Notes: generated by a model from the letters alone, not told the origin. Positions 1-6,508 are shown, numbered from the stretch's first letter. The stretch is 6,598 nt of DNA from an uncultured Parvibacter sp. (GCA_910587945.1 CAJUNI010000093.1:1-6598), one strand, 5' to 3'. Program-made: numbers and translations.

Positions 1-1228
1 CCCCCAAGGCTCGCGCTCCATCAGCCCAGGTGGGCGAGAACTCCCCCGCCAGTCCCACGGACGCCAACACGGTGGGCGCATCGAGGGCCGGAACGGCGGT
101 AATGGTGACTTCGGGAGCCGCCTTCCGCAGCCGGTGGGCCAAATCTCGGGAGAAGAACCAATCCCCGCGCGCGGGCGACGCCGGCACCACAATCGAGCGA
201 ATGCCCACCTCCGCCGCATAAAGGGCTGCGGGCTGAACCGGGTCATCACCCACGAGCGTCACTACCCGCGCTCCCAGTTGTTCGGCAAGCTGCAGGGATT
301 CCTGGAGTGAAGACGGAGGCTGATCGGTCGGGGCCTTGTCTTCGGTAGGCTCCACGACCAGTGCCACCAACGCACCCCCCGTAGCGTCCGCCAAAGCCGC
401 CGCAGCCCGTACCACTCGAGGGGCGGACTCCGCGCTCGTGAGCAATGCGAGGACATCGCTGGCTCCCGCGGCTTTAGGCTCGCTGGCTTGGCGACGATCC
501 CGCCCCAGGCGATCCGCTGCCCGACGCAGGGCAATTTCACGCAAAGCCCCCAGGTTTGAGCGCGAGAAGAAGTGATCCAAGGCCCAGCTTACGCGCTCCG
601 GAGCGTAAACTTTCCCCGCCTGCAGCCGCTCAATCAGCTCCGCAGGCTCAAGGTCCACTAACTCCACCGATGCGGCACTATCAAAAATACGGTCGGGAAT
701 ACGCTCGCTGACAGCCACCGAGGTGACCGCTGCTATTTTGTCGTGCACCCCTTCAAGGTGCTGCACATTTACCGTGGTGTAGACATCGATGCCCGCGCGC
801 AAAAGCTCTTCCACATCTTGATAGCGCTTGCGATGACGACAGCCCGGCGCATTGCTATGGGCCAGTTCGTCTACCAGAATGACCTCCGGATGGCGTGCCA
901 GGGCCGCATCCAAGTCAAACTCATGAAGCGTGATGCCTCGATGCTCAACGGTTTGAGTGGGCAATACTTCAAGCCCCTCCACCAAAGCTAAGGTATCGGC
1001 GCGACTGTGGGGCTCCACGTAGCCCACCACTACGTCGACCCCTTCGGCTTGAGCCTTATGAGCCTCGGCCAGCATGCCATAGGTCTTTCCCACCCCGGCG
1101 GCATAGCCAAAGAATACCTTCAGGCGCCCGGCCGGTTTTGCTTGAGCTGGCTTCTCTTCCTCTTTTATACGGCGAAGCAAATCATCGGGATCAGGGCGAC
1201 CTTCTGATCGCTGGATTGATGGCGCCAT
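1..1228 (-). CDS. kdpD: Sensor histidine kinase KdpD, N-terminal 409 residues (3' end off window)
   Basis: This is the membrane sensor kinase that controls kdp expression with the response regulator KdpE. The frame is open from ATG at 1228 to the left edge; I read every codon and found no stop or frameshift. The N-terminal cytoplasmic KdpD domain shows a Walker A loop GYAAGVGKT (residues 41-49), a Walker B-type VDELAHSNAPG (119-129) and the family block YTTVNVQHLEG (150-160). A universal-stress-protein-like domain follows from about residue 258. E. coli KdpD is about 894 residues, with membrane helices starting near residue 400. The four-helix membrane part, GAF-like region and kinase core are therefore outside the window. 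The start is supported by AGGAGG four bases upstream. The USP domain lacks the SxS...FTAxY pattern known for c-di-AMP binding in Staphylococcus KdpD. It lies 293 bp after kdpC and may have its own promoter. Identity is secure. Confidence 0.96.
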   Translation of the reverse strand, partial: MAPSIQRSEGRPDPDDLLRRIKEEEKPAQAKPAGRLKVFFGYAAGVGKTYGMLAEAHKAQAEGVDVVVGYVEPHSRADTLALVEGLEVLPTQTVEHRGITLHEFDLDAALARHPEVILVDELAHSNAPGCRHRKRYQDVEELLRAGIDVYTTVNVQHLEGVHDKIAAVTSVAVSERIPDRIFDSAASVELVDLEPAELIERLQAGKVYAPERVSWALDHFFSRSNLGALREIALRRAADRLGRDRRQASEPKAAGASDVLALLTSAESAPRVVRAAAALADATGGALVALVVEPTEDKAPTDQPPSSLQESLQLAEQLGARVVTLVGDDPVQPAALYAAEVGIRSIVVPASPARGDWFFSRDLAHRLRKAAPEVTITAVPALDAPTVLASVGLAGEFSPTWADGARALG

Positions 1229-1231
1229 AAT

Positions 1232-1238
1232 CCCTCCT
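1232..1238 (-). promoter_or_regulatory. Ribosome binding site of kdpD
   Basis: The minus strand reads AGGAGGG followed by ATT and then the kdpD ATG. This near-perfect Shine-Dalgarno sequence fixes the kdpD start at 1228. It also indicates that kdpD is translated independently and not by coupling to the distant kdpC. Confidence 0.8.
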
Positions 1239-1273
1239 CTACCAGGTAATTTGCCTGCAACATTCTTGGCGTC

Positions 1274-1282
1274 ATCCTAGCA
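1274..1282 (-). promoter_or_regulatory. Candidate extended -10 promoter for kdpD
   Basis: The minus strand reads TGCTAGGAT: an extended -10 TGn directly before TAGGAT, which fits the TANNNT pattern. A start site about seven bases on would leave a leader of roughly 40 bases before kdpD. There is no good -35 hexamer at the usual distance, so the call rests on the extended -10 alone and is tentative. Confidence 0.35.
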
Positions 1283-1521
1283 TGAGCCACCTGCAAAACA
1301 GTGCCATTGGGTCAACAATTGGGAACCGCGCGGAACACACCAACCGCTCCGGAAACGTGGATGTCCCGGATGAGAACACCCCCGATGAGGACGCCCCTCC
1401 TCAAGGCATCCCCTGAGGCGAGCGAGCCGAAGGCTACGACCCCTGAGGAACGCTGCGACCTTACGCGCAACCCCCGACCCTATGCGTGCGCGACTTCAAG
1501 CGAGGGCGAATTGTCACAACT

Positions 1522-2142
1522 CTAGAGAGGCTCCTCCAGAATGCCGTCGAGCATCAGGTTGACTTCGAGCACATTGACCCGCTCCTGCCCAAACACTCCC
1601 AAAAACGGCGCGTCAGTGCATTGGCGAATAATGGAGCGCACCTCTTGGGGGCTTTTACCGGTGGCGTTGGCAATACGTTCTACTTGGTACTCGGCAGCTG
1701 CCGGAGAAATATGCGGGTCGAAACCAGAGCCCGACACCGTGACGAGTTCACTGGGGATGGGAGCGTCCCCTTGCTCAGGATGGGCAGCGCGGATCTCCTT
1801 CACCCGCTGATCTACCCTGTCGGCAAATTCTTGACTGGCGGGGCTGAGATTTTCTGGCCCATACCAAAGCACCGCTTCCCCATCATCCGTTACTTGGGAC
1901 ACGACCACGGCTTCGGTGGGGCGACCCCATAAATGAGTAGCCTCTTTATAGGATTGCCCTACGTGCGCGCTCCCGTAGGTGACCCCTTCTACCTCAATCA
2001 GTGAGCCTTGAGCCTGCCAGGGGAAGAGCGCTTGTCCCACCAGGGCCACCACGGCGGGATAGAGTACGCCAAGCACCACCGTTGCTGCCAAAAAGACTCC
2101 TGCGGCTCGAAGTCCAATGCTCCCTAATTTACCTGCATTCAT
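1522..2142 (-). CDS. kdpC: Potassium-transporting ATPase subunit C
   Basis: KdpC is the accessory subunit of the KdpFABC K+ pump. It has one N-terminal membrane helix and an extracytoplasmic domain that contacts KdpA, and it is thought to raise substrate affinity. The 206-residue product has a hydrophobic helix at about 11-38 ending in the family's YPAVV motif (28-32). WGRP follows at 72-75, then SGSGFDPHISPAAA (137-150) and VNVLEVNLMLD (189-199), all characteristic of KdpC. E. coli KdpC is 190 residues, so this one is slightly longer, mainly in the middle (WYGPENLSPAS region, 93-103). The start is supported by AAAGGA about seven bases upstream of the ATG. It is 210 bp downstream of kdpB, whereas these two genes are usually almost adjacent; the gap is filled by tandem repeats. 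The gene ends in TAG. Confidence 0.97.
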   Translation of the reverse strand: MNAGKLGSIGLRAAGVFLAATVVLGVLYPAVVALVGQALFPWQAQGSLIEVEGVTYGSAHVGQSYKEATHLWGRPTEAVVVSQVTDDGEAVLWYGPENLSPASQEFADRVDQRVKEIRAAHPEQGDAPIPSELVTVSGSGFDPHISPAAAEYQVERIANATGKSPQEVRSIIRQCTDAPFLGVFGQERVNVLEVNLMLDGILEEPL

Positions 2143-2352
2143 GGCTTATCCTTTCGCCTGCCTGTTTGTTTCGTTTCACTCGCAAGGACCTGTGCGCGCC
2201 CGTCATACTCGTCCGTCCCGTCAAAGTCGCAAGCCCCGCCGCTCCTACCCTGCATGCAGCCGCTCCTGCCAGGCATGCGTCGAGCCTACCAGGCATGCGT
2301 CGAGCCTACCAGGCATGCGTCGAGCCGGCACCCTCCTCAACCTTTGCCCGCC
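2143..2352. other. kdpB-kdpC intergenic region with tandem repeats
   Basis: This 210-bp gap inside the operon is unusual, because kdpB and kdpC normally abut. The half nearest kdpB carries a tandem repeat array, listed separately. The half nearest kdpC carries short direct repeats: CCCGTCA at 2199-2205 and 2217-2223, and TCGCAAG at 2180-2186 and 2227-2233. The kdpC ribosome site is at its left edge. No coding frame looks real and no intrinsic terminator is evident. Confidence 0.6.
2231..2328. repeat. Tandem array of ~20-bp repeats between kdpB and kdpC
   Basis: On the plus strand the unit CCAGGCATGCGTCGAGCCTA occurs identically at 2269-2288 and 2289-2308. A third copy at 2309-2328 differs only in its last two bases. 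Degenerate copies continue towards kdpC: 2248-2268 keeps the GCATGC core, and 2231-2247 keeps only the GCCGCTCCTA side. GCATGC is at 2252, 2273, 2293 and 2313, giving spacings of 21, 20 and 20 bp, about two helical turns. Each unit can form a small AGGC/GCCT hairpin. The period is not a multiple of three, so it is not a coding repeat. Function is unknown: a protein-binding array, an mRNA structure or slippage-derived DNA are all possible. Confidence 0.9.
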
Positions 2353-4452
2353 TTAGCCCAAGCCCCCCAGCACGAGCAACATATCCAGTCCTTTGATGGC
2401 CACAAAGGGAACCACTACCCCACCCAGGCCATAGAGCGCCAGGTTGCGTCCGAGCAGCGATTGCGGCGTTCCCTCGCGATAGGCCACGCCGCGCAGGGCC
2501 AAAGGAATCAGCGCCACAATAATGAGCGCGTTATAGATAATGGCGGCCAACATGGCGGATTCCGGCGAAGCCAGATGCATGATGTTGAGCAACTCCAGCC
2601 CTGGGAAGAGCGGCACCAACAACGCCGGGATCACAGCGAAGTATTTCGCCAAGTCGTTCGTAATCGAAAAGGTGGTAAGGCTGCCGCGGGTCATGAGCAT
2701 CTGCTTCCCAATGCGCACGATTTCGATGAGCTTTGTGGGCGAAGAATCCAAGTCCACCATATTGCCCGCTTCTTTTGCGGCCTGGGTCCCGCTATTCATA
2801 GCTACTGCCACATCGGCCTGAGCAAGCGCCGGAGCATCATTGGTGCCATCACCCGTCATGGCTACCAAGTGACCTTCGGCTTGGTACTGACGAATGGCTT
2901 CGAGCTTGGCTTCGGGGGTGGCCTCGGCAATGAAGTCATCGAGTCCCGCTTCGGCCGCAATAGCCGCTGCCGTTAAGGGGTTATCCCCGGTTACCATGAC
3001 CGTCTTGATACCCATGGCATGAAGGTCGGCGAAGTTTTCACGAATTCCCGACTTAATAATGTCCTTGAGCTGAATCACGCCGAGCACCTGGCCATCACGC
3101 GCCACCGCGAGCGGCGTGCCACCACTGCGCGCTACCTCATTGGCAATGGCCGCACATTGCGGGCTAAACACGCCGCCTTGGGCTTCCACATAGGCGCGCA
3201 CCGCATCAGCCGCGCCCTTGCGAATTTCATGACCGTCAAAATCTACCCCGCTCATCCGAGTTGCTGCACTAAAGGGAACCACCGTGAAACCAGCGCCACC
3301 CAACGTGCGTTCACGAATACCGAAGCGCTCTTTCGCCAACACCACCACGCTGCGCCCTTCCGGCGTTTCATCCGCCAAGCTGGCCAACTGAGCCGCGTCG
3401 GCCAAACTGCGCTCATCGATACCATCCAAGGGAATGAACGCAGCAGCCTGACGATTTCCGAGGGTGATAGTGCCGGTTTTATCCAGAAGCAGCACATCTA
3501 CATCCCCTGCCGCTTCCACGGCCCGGCCGCTTTTTGCGAGAACGTTAGCCTGGTTCAGGCGACTCATGCCAGCAATACCAATGGCTGAGAGCAACGCTCC
3601 AATGGTGGTGGGCGCCAGGCATACAAAGAGTGCCACGAGCGAAGTGATACCCAGAGGATTAACCTGACCTTGGGAAGAAGCGGTGAAGGCTCCAAAGCCA
3701 TAGAGCGTCCATGCCACCACCAGAAATACCAGGGTAAGGGCGATAAGAAGCAACTCTAAGGCACGCTCATTGGGGGTCTTTTTGCGAGCCGCCGACTCCA
3801 CCATGGCAATCATCTGATCTAGGAAACTATGACCAGCTTCGGCGGTAACCTTTGCCACAAGCCAATCGGAGAGCACCGTCGTACCGCCCGTAAGCGCTGA
3901 GCGATCGCCTCCCGACTCCCGCACCACCGGAGCCGATTCGCCTGTGATAGCACTTTCATCCACCGAGGCAGCTCCCAGCAGAATTTCGCCATCGGCCGGA
4001 ACTTGTTCGCCCGCGCACACGAGATAGCACTGACCCTGCTTCAAGGACGACGAACTAACCGCCTCGGAAGCACTGCGCAAAAACTCCGCTGCCTGAACCA
4101 AGGTTTCTTCTTGAGCTGCCAACGCTGCAGCTTCGGTAAGAACCGCTTCGGATACCACGTGAGCCTCCACATCGCGCTTGGCGCTACGGAGGGCATCGGC
4201 TTGGGCTTTTCCCCGCCCTTCAGCCACAGCCTCGGCAAAGTTGCCGAACAGCACCGTAAGCCACAGCACGCCACAAATTGCTGCAATGTAGCCCGAGGGA
4301 GCATCAGCTACGCCAAACCACGAAAGCACCAGTAACACTGTGGTAAGCAAGGCCGATAGGTAGACCATAAACATCACGGGATTTGCCAGCTGGGCTCGAG
4401 GAGCGAGCTTGGCAAACGAATCGCGAATAGCACGTTTGTACAGGGAATTCAT
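2353..4452 (-). CDS. kdpB: Potassium-transporting ATPase ATP-binding subunit B
   Basis: KdpB is the P-type (P1A) ATPase subunit that hydrolyses ATP to power K+ uptake. The 699-residue protein begins with two membrane helices (about 25-44 and 54-74). The actuator domain carries TGES (170-173); the serine matches the E. coli site whose phosphorylation shuts the pump off at high K+. A membrane pair follows with CLAPTTIGALLSA (278-290). The phosphorylated aspartate is D324 in DKTGT, a nucleotide-binding domain contains PFSAATRMSG and KGA, and the hinge is TGDGTND (533-539). The M5 helix keeps D600 and K603, known to couple ATPase and transport in E. coli. Compared with E. coli (682 residues), the N-terminus is shorter and the actuator domain has an Ala/Glu/Ser-rich insertion near 102-133. 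The start follows AAGGAGGG, which overlaps the kdpA stop, so coupling to kdpA is likely. Confidence 0.98.
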   Translation of the reverse strand: MNSLYKRAIRDSFAKLAPRAQLANPVMFMVYLSALLTTVLLVLSWFGVADAPSGYIAAICGVLWLTVLFGNFAEAVAEGRGKAQADALRSAKRDVEAHVVSEAVLTEAAALAAQEETLVQAAEFLRSASEAVSSSSLKQGQCYLVCAGEQVPADGEILLGAASVDESAITGESAPVVRESGGDRSALTGGTTVLSDWLVAKVTAEAGHSFLDQMIAMVESAARKKTPNERALELLLIALTLVFLVVAWTLYGFGAFTASSQGQVNPLGITSLVALFVCLAPTTIGALLSAIGIAGMSRLNQANVLAKSGRAVEAAGDVDVLLLDKTGTITLGNRQAAAFIPLDGIDERSLADAAQLASLADETPEGRSVVVLAKERFGIRERTLGGAGFTVVPFSAATRMSGVDFDGHEIRKGAADAVRAYVEAQGGVFSPQCAAIANEVARSGGTPLAVARDGQVLGVIQLKDIIKSGIRENFADLHAMGIKTVMVTGDNPLTAAAIAAEAGLDDFIAEATPEAKLEAIRQYQAEGHLVAMTGDGTNDAPALAQADVAVAMNSGTQAAKEAGNMVDLDSSPTKLIEIVRIGKQMLMTRGSLTTFSITNDLAKYFAVIPALLVPLFPGLELLNIMHLASPESAMLAAIIYNALIIVALIPLALRGVAYREGTPQSLLGRNLALYGLGGVVVPFVAIKGLDMLLVLGGLG

Positions 4453-4466
4453 GATCTTCTCCCTCC

Positions 4467-6239
4467 TTAGAGCCCCAAGGCCACAGGGCCTAAGGCCAAG
4501 GCTGGCACCAGGGTTAACGCCCCTACGAGCACAATGATTACCAGTAATAGCACGATGAAGAGTGGACTCGCCGTAGACAGCGCACTGGCTTGATTGGGAG
4601 CAGGCTTGAGCTGCAGGAAATGCTGGGCTAAAGCCGCCGTGCAGATCAGAGGAATCAATCTACCCAGGAGCATCTCGGCACCCAATATCCCGTTTGCCCA
4701 GGGAGTATCAGCGTTAAAGCCGCCGAGCGCTGAACCATTATTGGCCCCAGCCGATACCGCCGCATAGAACAGGTTCATAAAGCCCTGACTGCCTGCAGCT
4801 CCCGCGCTTCCTTGGGCAGCCGGCACCAACACAAAGAGCGCCGCGCCCGCCAGAATAACCAACGCCGGCGTGATTACCAGAAGCACCGCGAGACGCATCT
4901 CAGCCGGGCCAATCTTTTTACCCAAGTACTCAGGGGCGCGCCCCACCATAAGGCTCGCGATAAAAACCGTGAGAATGACGAAGCCCAAGAGACTCACCAA
5001 GCCCGTGCCTGCACCGCCGCCAACCACTTCGCCTAACCCCATAAACACGAGCGGTACCACCGTACCCAGTGGCGTGAGCCCCGCCAGCGATCCATTGGAA
5101 GAACCGTTGGCCGCTGCCGTGGTAAAGGCCGTCCAGAGGGCAGTTTCACCGGTTCCGATACGGCTTTCCTTACCCTCCATATTGCCTGCCGATTGATCCA
5201 GGGATCCGGTGTAGACCGCACCATTAGCTTCCAGCTGAGGCGTTGCGGCAAACTCAGCAGACACCAGAGCCACGACCCCCAGACCCAGCAGAATCAGAAC
5301 CGCTGCCATGAGAGCCCGCCCTTGCCGGCGATCAGCCACCATGCGCCCAAAGCAGAGGATGAGGGTGAGGGGAAGCAGCAGAATGGCGCTCCCTTGCAGC
5401 AAGTTGGTAAGTGGCGTGGGGTTCTCCAACGCTGAGGCCGAGTTCGCACCATTGAAGCCGCCACCGTTGGTGCCTAGCTGCTTAATGGCTACCTGACTCG
5501 CTTGGGGGCCCAAGGGCACCATGGCTTCGGTCACTGTGTCCACTGCCGTCGGATCATCAGCATCTACAATCTGGCCTTCGGCATCCACACCCACCGGCTC
5601 CAACAACTGAGTTTCAGCGTAAGGCTCCCAGGTTTGCGGCGTTCCTTGAGCGATACCTACAAGGGCACCCACTAACGCAAGCGGCAAAAGCACATAGAGA
5701 ATGGCGCGCAGAACATCCATGAAGAAGTTACCGAGCCCGGAGCTCGGGCTCTTGAGAGCGCGCATCAGGCAAAACGCCACCGCAATACCAATGGCGGGTG
5801 ACAGGAAGTTCTGCACGGCCAGACCCAAAGCTTGAGCGGCGTAGCTTAGGTGAGTTTCTCCTGCCACCGCTTGCCAATCGGTGTTAGTAGCAAAGCTGAT
5901 GGCCATATTAAGGGCGAGATCGGGCGCTAAACCCGTAACGTGCTCGGGATTTCCCGGCAGCACTCCTTGGGCAAGCAAGATACAAAACAGGCCGACCACG
6001 CCAATAAGGGTGAGAACCACTGCCGCCGCGCCATAGGACTTGCCATCCATGGATTGTTGGGGGTCAAGCTTGAGTAGCCGAGCATAGCCGCGTTCCACCG
6101 GCCCCAACAGCTTACGCGCCACGCAGGGGCGCTCTTCCATCACAGACACCATATAGGCAGAAAGCGGAATTGCCACCGCTACCAGAAGCGCTACTACCGC
6201 GCTCGCCTCCAGAAGCGTGGTCACCCAGGGCGCACTCAT
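4467..6239 (-). CDS. kdpA: Potassium-transporting ATPase subunit A (K+ channel-like subunit)
   Basis: KdpA is the K+-selective membrane subunit, related to the Trk/Ktr/HKT superfamily and built from four M1-P-M2-like repeats with four pore loops. All four loops are visible: TNTDWQ (118-123), TNGGGFNGANS (257-267), ANGSSNGS (377-384) and ANNGSALGG (499-507). Conserved blocks NMEGKESR and GRAPEYLGKKIGPAEM, plus the C-terminal GALTLVPALALGPVA, confirm the family. The protein has 590 residues against 557 in E. coli. Much of the excess is an acidic extracytoplasmic stretch at about 205-243 before the second pore loop. Loop 1 has Asp where E. coli has Asn (TNTNWQ). The ATG overlaps the kdpF stop (ATGA) with GAGG just upstream, indicating translational coupling. 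The TAA stop lies 14 bp before kdpB, within the sequence TAAGGAGG that serves as the kdpB ribosome site. Confidence 0.98.
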   Translation of the reverse strand: MSAPWVTTLLEASAVVALLVAVAIPLSAYMVSVMEERPCVARKLLGPVERGYARLLKLDPQQSMDGKSYGAAAVVLTLIGVVGLFCILLAQGVLPGNPEHVTGLAPDLALNMAISFATNTDWQAVAGETHLSYAAQALGLAVQNFLSPAIGIAVAFCLMRALKSPSSGLGNFFMDVLRAILYVLLPLALVGALVGIAQGTPQTWEPYAETQLLEPVGVDAEGQIVDADDPTAVDTVTEAMVPLGPQASQVAIKQLGTNGGGFNGANSASALENPTPLTNLLQGSAILLLPLTLILCFGRMVADRRQGRALMAAVLILLGLGVVALVSAEFAATPQLEANGAVYTGSLDQSAGNMEGKESRIGTGETALWTAFTTAAANGSSNGSLAGLTPLGTVVPLVFMGLGEVVGGGAGTGLVSLLGFVILTVFIASLMVGRAPEYLGKKIGPAEMRLAVLLVITPALVILAGAALFVLVPAAQGSAGAAGSQGFMNLFYAAVSAGANNGSALGGFNADTPWANGILGAEMLLGRLIPLICTAALAQHFLQLKPAPNQASALSTASPLFIVLLLVIIVLVGALTLVPALALGPVALGL

Positions 6240-6328
6240 CGACCCTCACCGTCTTTCAAGAGCAAAACGGCGAGATAGACCATGGCGCCCAGTCCAAGCA
6301 CTCCCACCAAGGCGGTTACTACTGCCAT
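6236..6328 (-). CDS. kdpF: KdpF, small stabilising membrane peptide of the Kdp pump
   Basis: A 30-codon frame directly precedes kdpA: MAVVTALVGVLGLGAMVYLA, then VLLLKDGEGR. It is almost entirely one hydrophobic helix (about 2-24) with a short charged tail, matching the size and layout of KdpF, which is 29 residues in E. coli. There the peptide sits between subunits and stabilises the purified complex. The start has AAGGAAG about five bases upstream. Its TGA overlaps the kdpA ATG by four bases, as is typical of kdpF-kdpA. It is the first gene of the operon. Confidence 0.92.
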   Translation of the reverse strand: MAVVTALVGVLGLGAMVYLAVLLLKDGEGR

Positions 6329-6398
6329 GATTGCTTCCTTTCATCACACCCTCAAAAGGGGATGCCAACTTCTAACAAGGAAGCCTAAAAGTGATGGA

Positions 6399-6435
6399 CT
6401 TAATACGACGTAAAGGTTTGAACCCTCGTATTAAG
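6399..6435. promoter_or_regulatory. Nested palindrome upstream of kdpF, candidate operator
   Basis: The 10-bp arms CTTAATACGA (6399-6408) and TCGTATTAAG (6426-6435) are perfect inverted copies separated by 17 bp. Inside the spacer a second inverted pair, GGTT (6415-6418) and AACC (6421-6424), shares nearly the same centre. This layout fits a dimer-binding site or an RNA hairpin in the kdp leader. The arms are AT-rich, in keeping with the AT-rich sites that KdpE binds in E. coli, but I cannot match a known KdpE consensus. Confidence 0.5.
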
Positions 6436-6441
6436 ATCCTA
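6436..6441 (-). promoter_or_regulatory. Weak candidate -10 element of the kdpFABC promoter
   Basis: The minus strand reads TAGGAT, fitting TANNNT and identical to the hexamer proposed before kdpD. It directly abuts the nested palindrome, which would then cover the transcription start. The position where a -35 would lie (about 6459-6464) reads TCCCTG, a poor match. If real, the promoter would need an activator such as KdpE. Confidence 0.25.
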
Positions 6442-6467
6442 TAAAGATGATTGTGAGTCAGGGACCG

Positions 6468-6508
6468 TAGCCCTTTTTGACTCATTTGAAATGAGTCAAA
6501 AAGGGCTA
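6468..6508. repeat. Perfect 18-bp inverted repeat (hairpin or large operator) upstream of kdp
   Basis: The left arm TAGCCCTTTTTGACTCAT (6468-6485) and right arm ATGAGTCAAAAAGGGCTA (6491-6508) are exact reverse complements around five bases (TTGAA). The outermost of these five can also pair, giving a 19-bp stem. In RNA this would be a very stable hairpin. It lies 27 bp after a possible stop codon of an upstream minus-strand gene, so a terminator or insulator role is plausible. However, no T-run follows the stem on either strand, so it is not a classic intrinsic terminator. A transcription-factor site or a dispersed palindromic element are alternatives. Confidence 0.85.

Larger units (their letters stand above)
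1229..1521. other. kdpC-kdpD intergenic region, no gene seen
   Basis: These 293 bp separate kdpC from kdpD. Besides the kdpD ribosome site and a candidate promoter, the region has short low-order repeats. CCCCTGAGG occurs directly at 1410-1418 and 1440-1448, and ATTGGG occurs at 1306-1311 and 1318-1323. A small hairpin (AGCC, loop of three, GGCT) lies at 1425-1435. I found no convincing small coding frame and no hairpin-plus-T-tract terminator after kdpC, so read-through from kdpC remains possible. Confidence 0.6.

Noticed and set aside
743..1207. Plus-strand open frames opposite kdpD
   Set aside because: They are antisense to the Walker A and Walker B coding region of kdpD and show no family motif or ribosome site.
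1..1228. Frameshift or pseudogene in kdpD
   Set aside because: Codon-by-codon reading of the minus strand gave 409 uninterrupted residues with all expected N-terminal motifs in order.
1301..1525. Small plus-strand gene in the kdpC-kdpD gap
   Set aside because: The frame has a low-complexity Thr/Pro/Arg composition, no ribosome site and no recognisable domain.
2231..2328. CRISPR array
   Set aside because: The 20-bp units are head-to-tail with no spacers between them, and no cas gene is nearby.
2254..2976. A 240-codon open frame on the plus strand
   Set aside because: It runs through the tandem repeats and antisense to kdpB, its composition is His/Arg/Gln-rich as expected for a shadow frame, and kdpB is certain.
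6468..6508. Classic intrinsic terminator
   Set aside because: Neither strand has a T-run after the stem; the T and A runs are inside the stem. Kept as an inverted repeat of unknown role.
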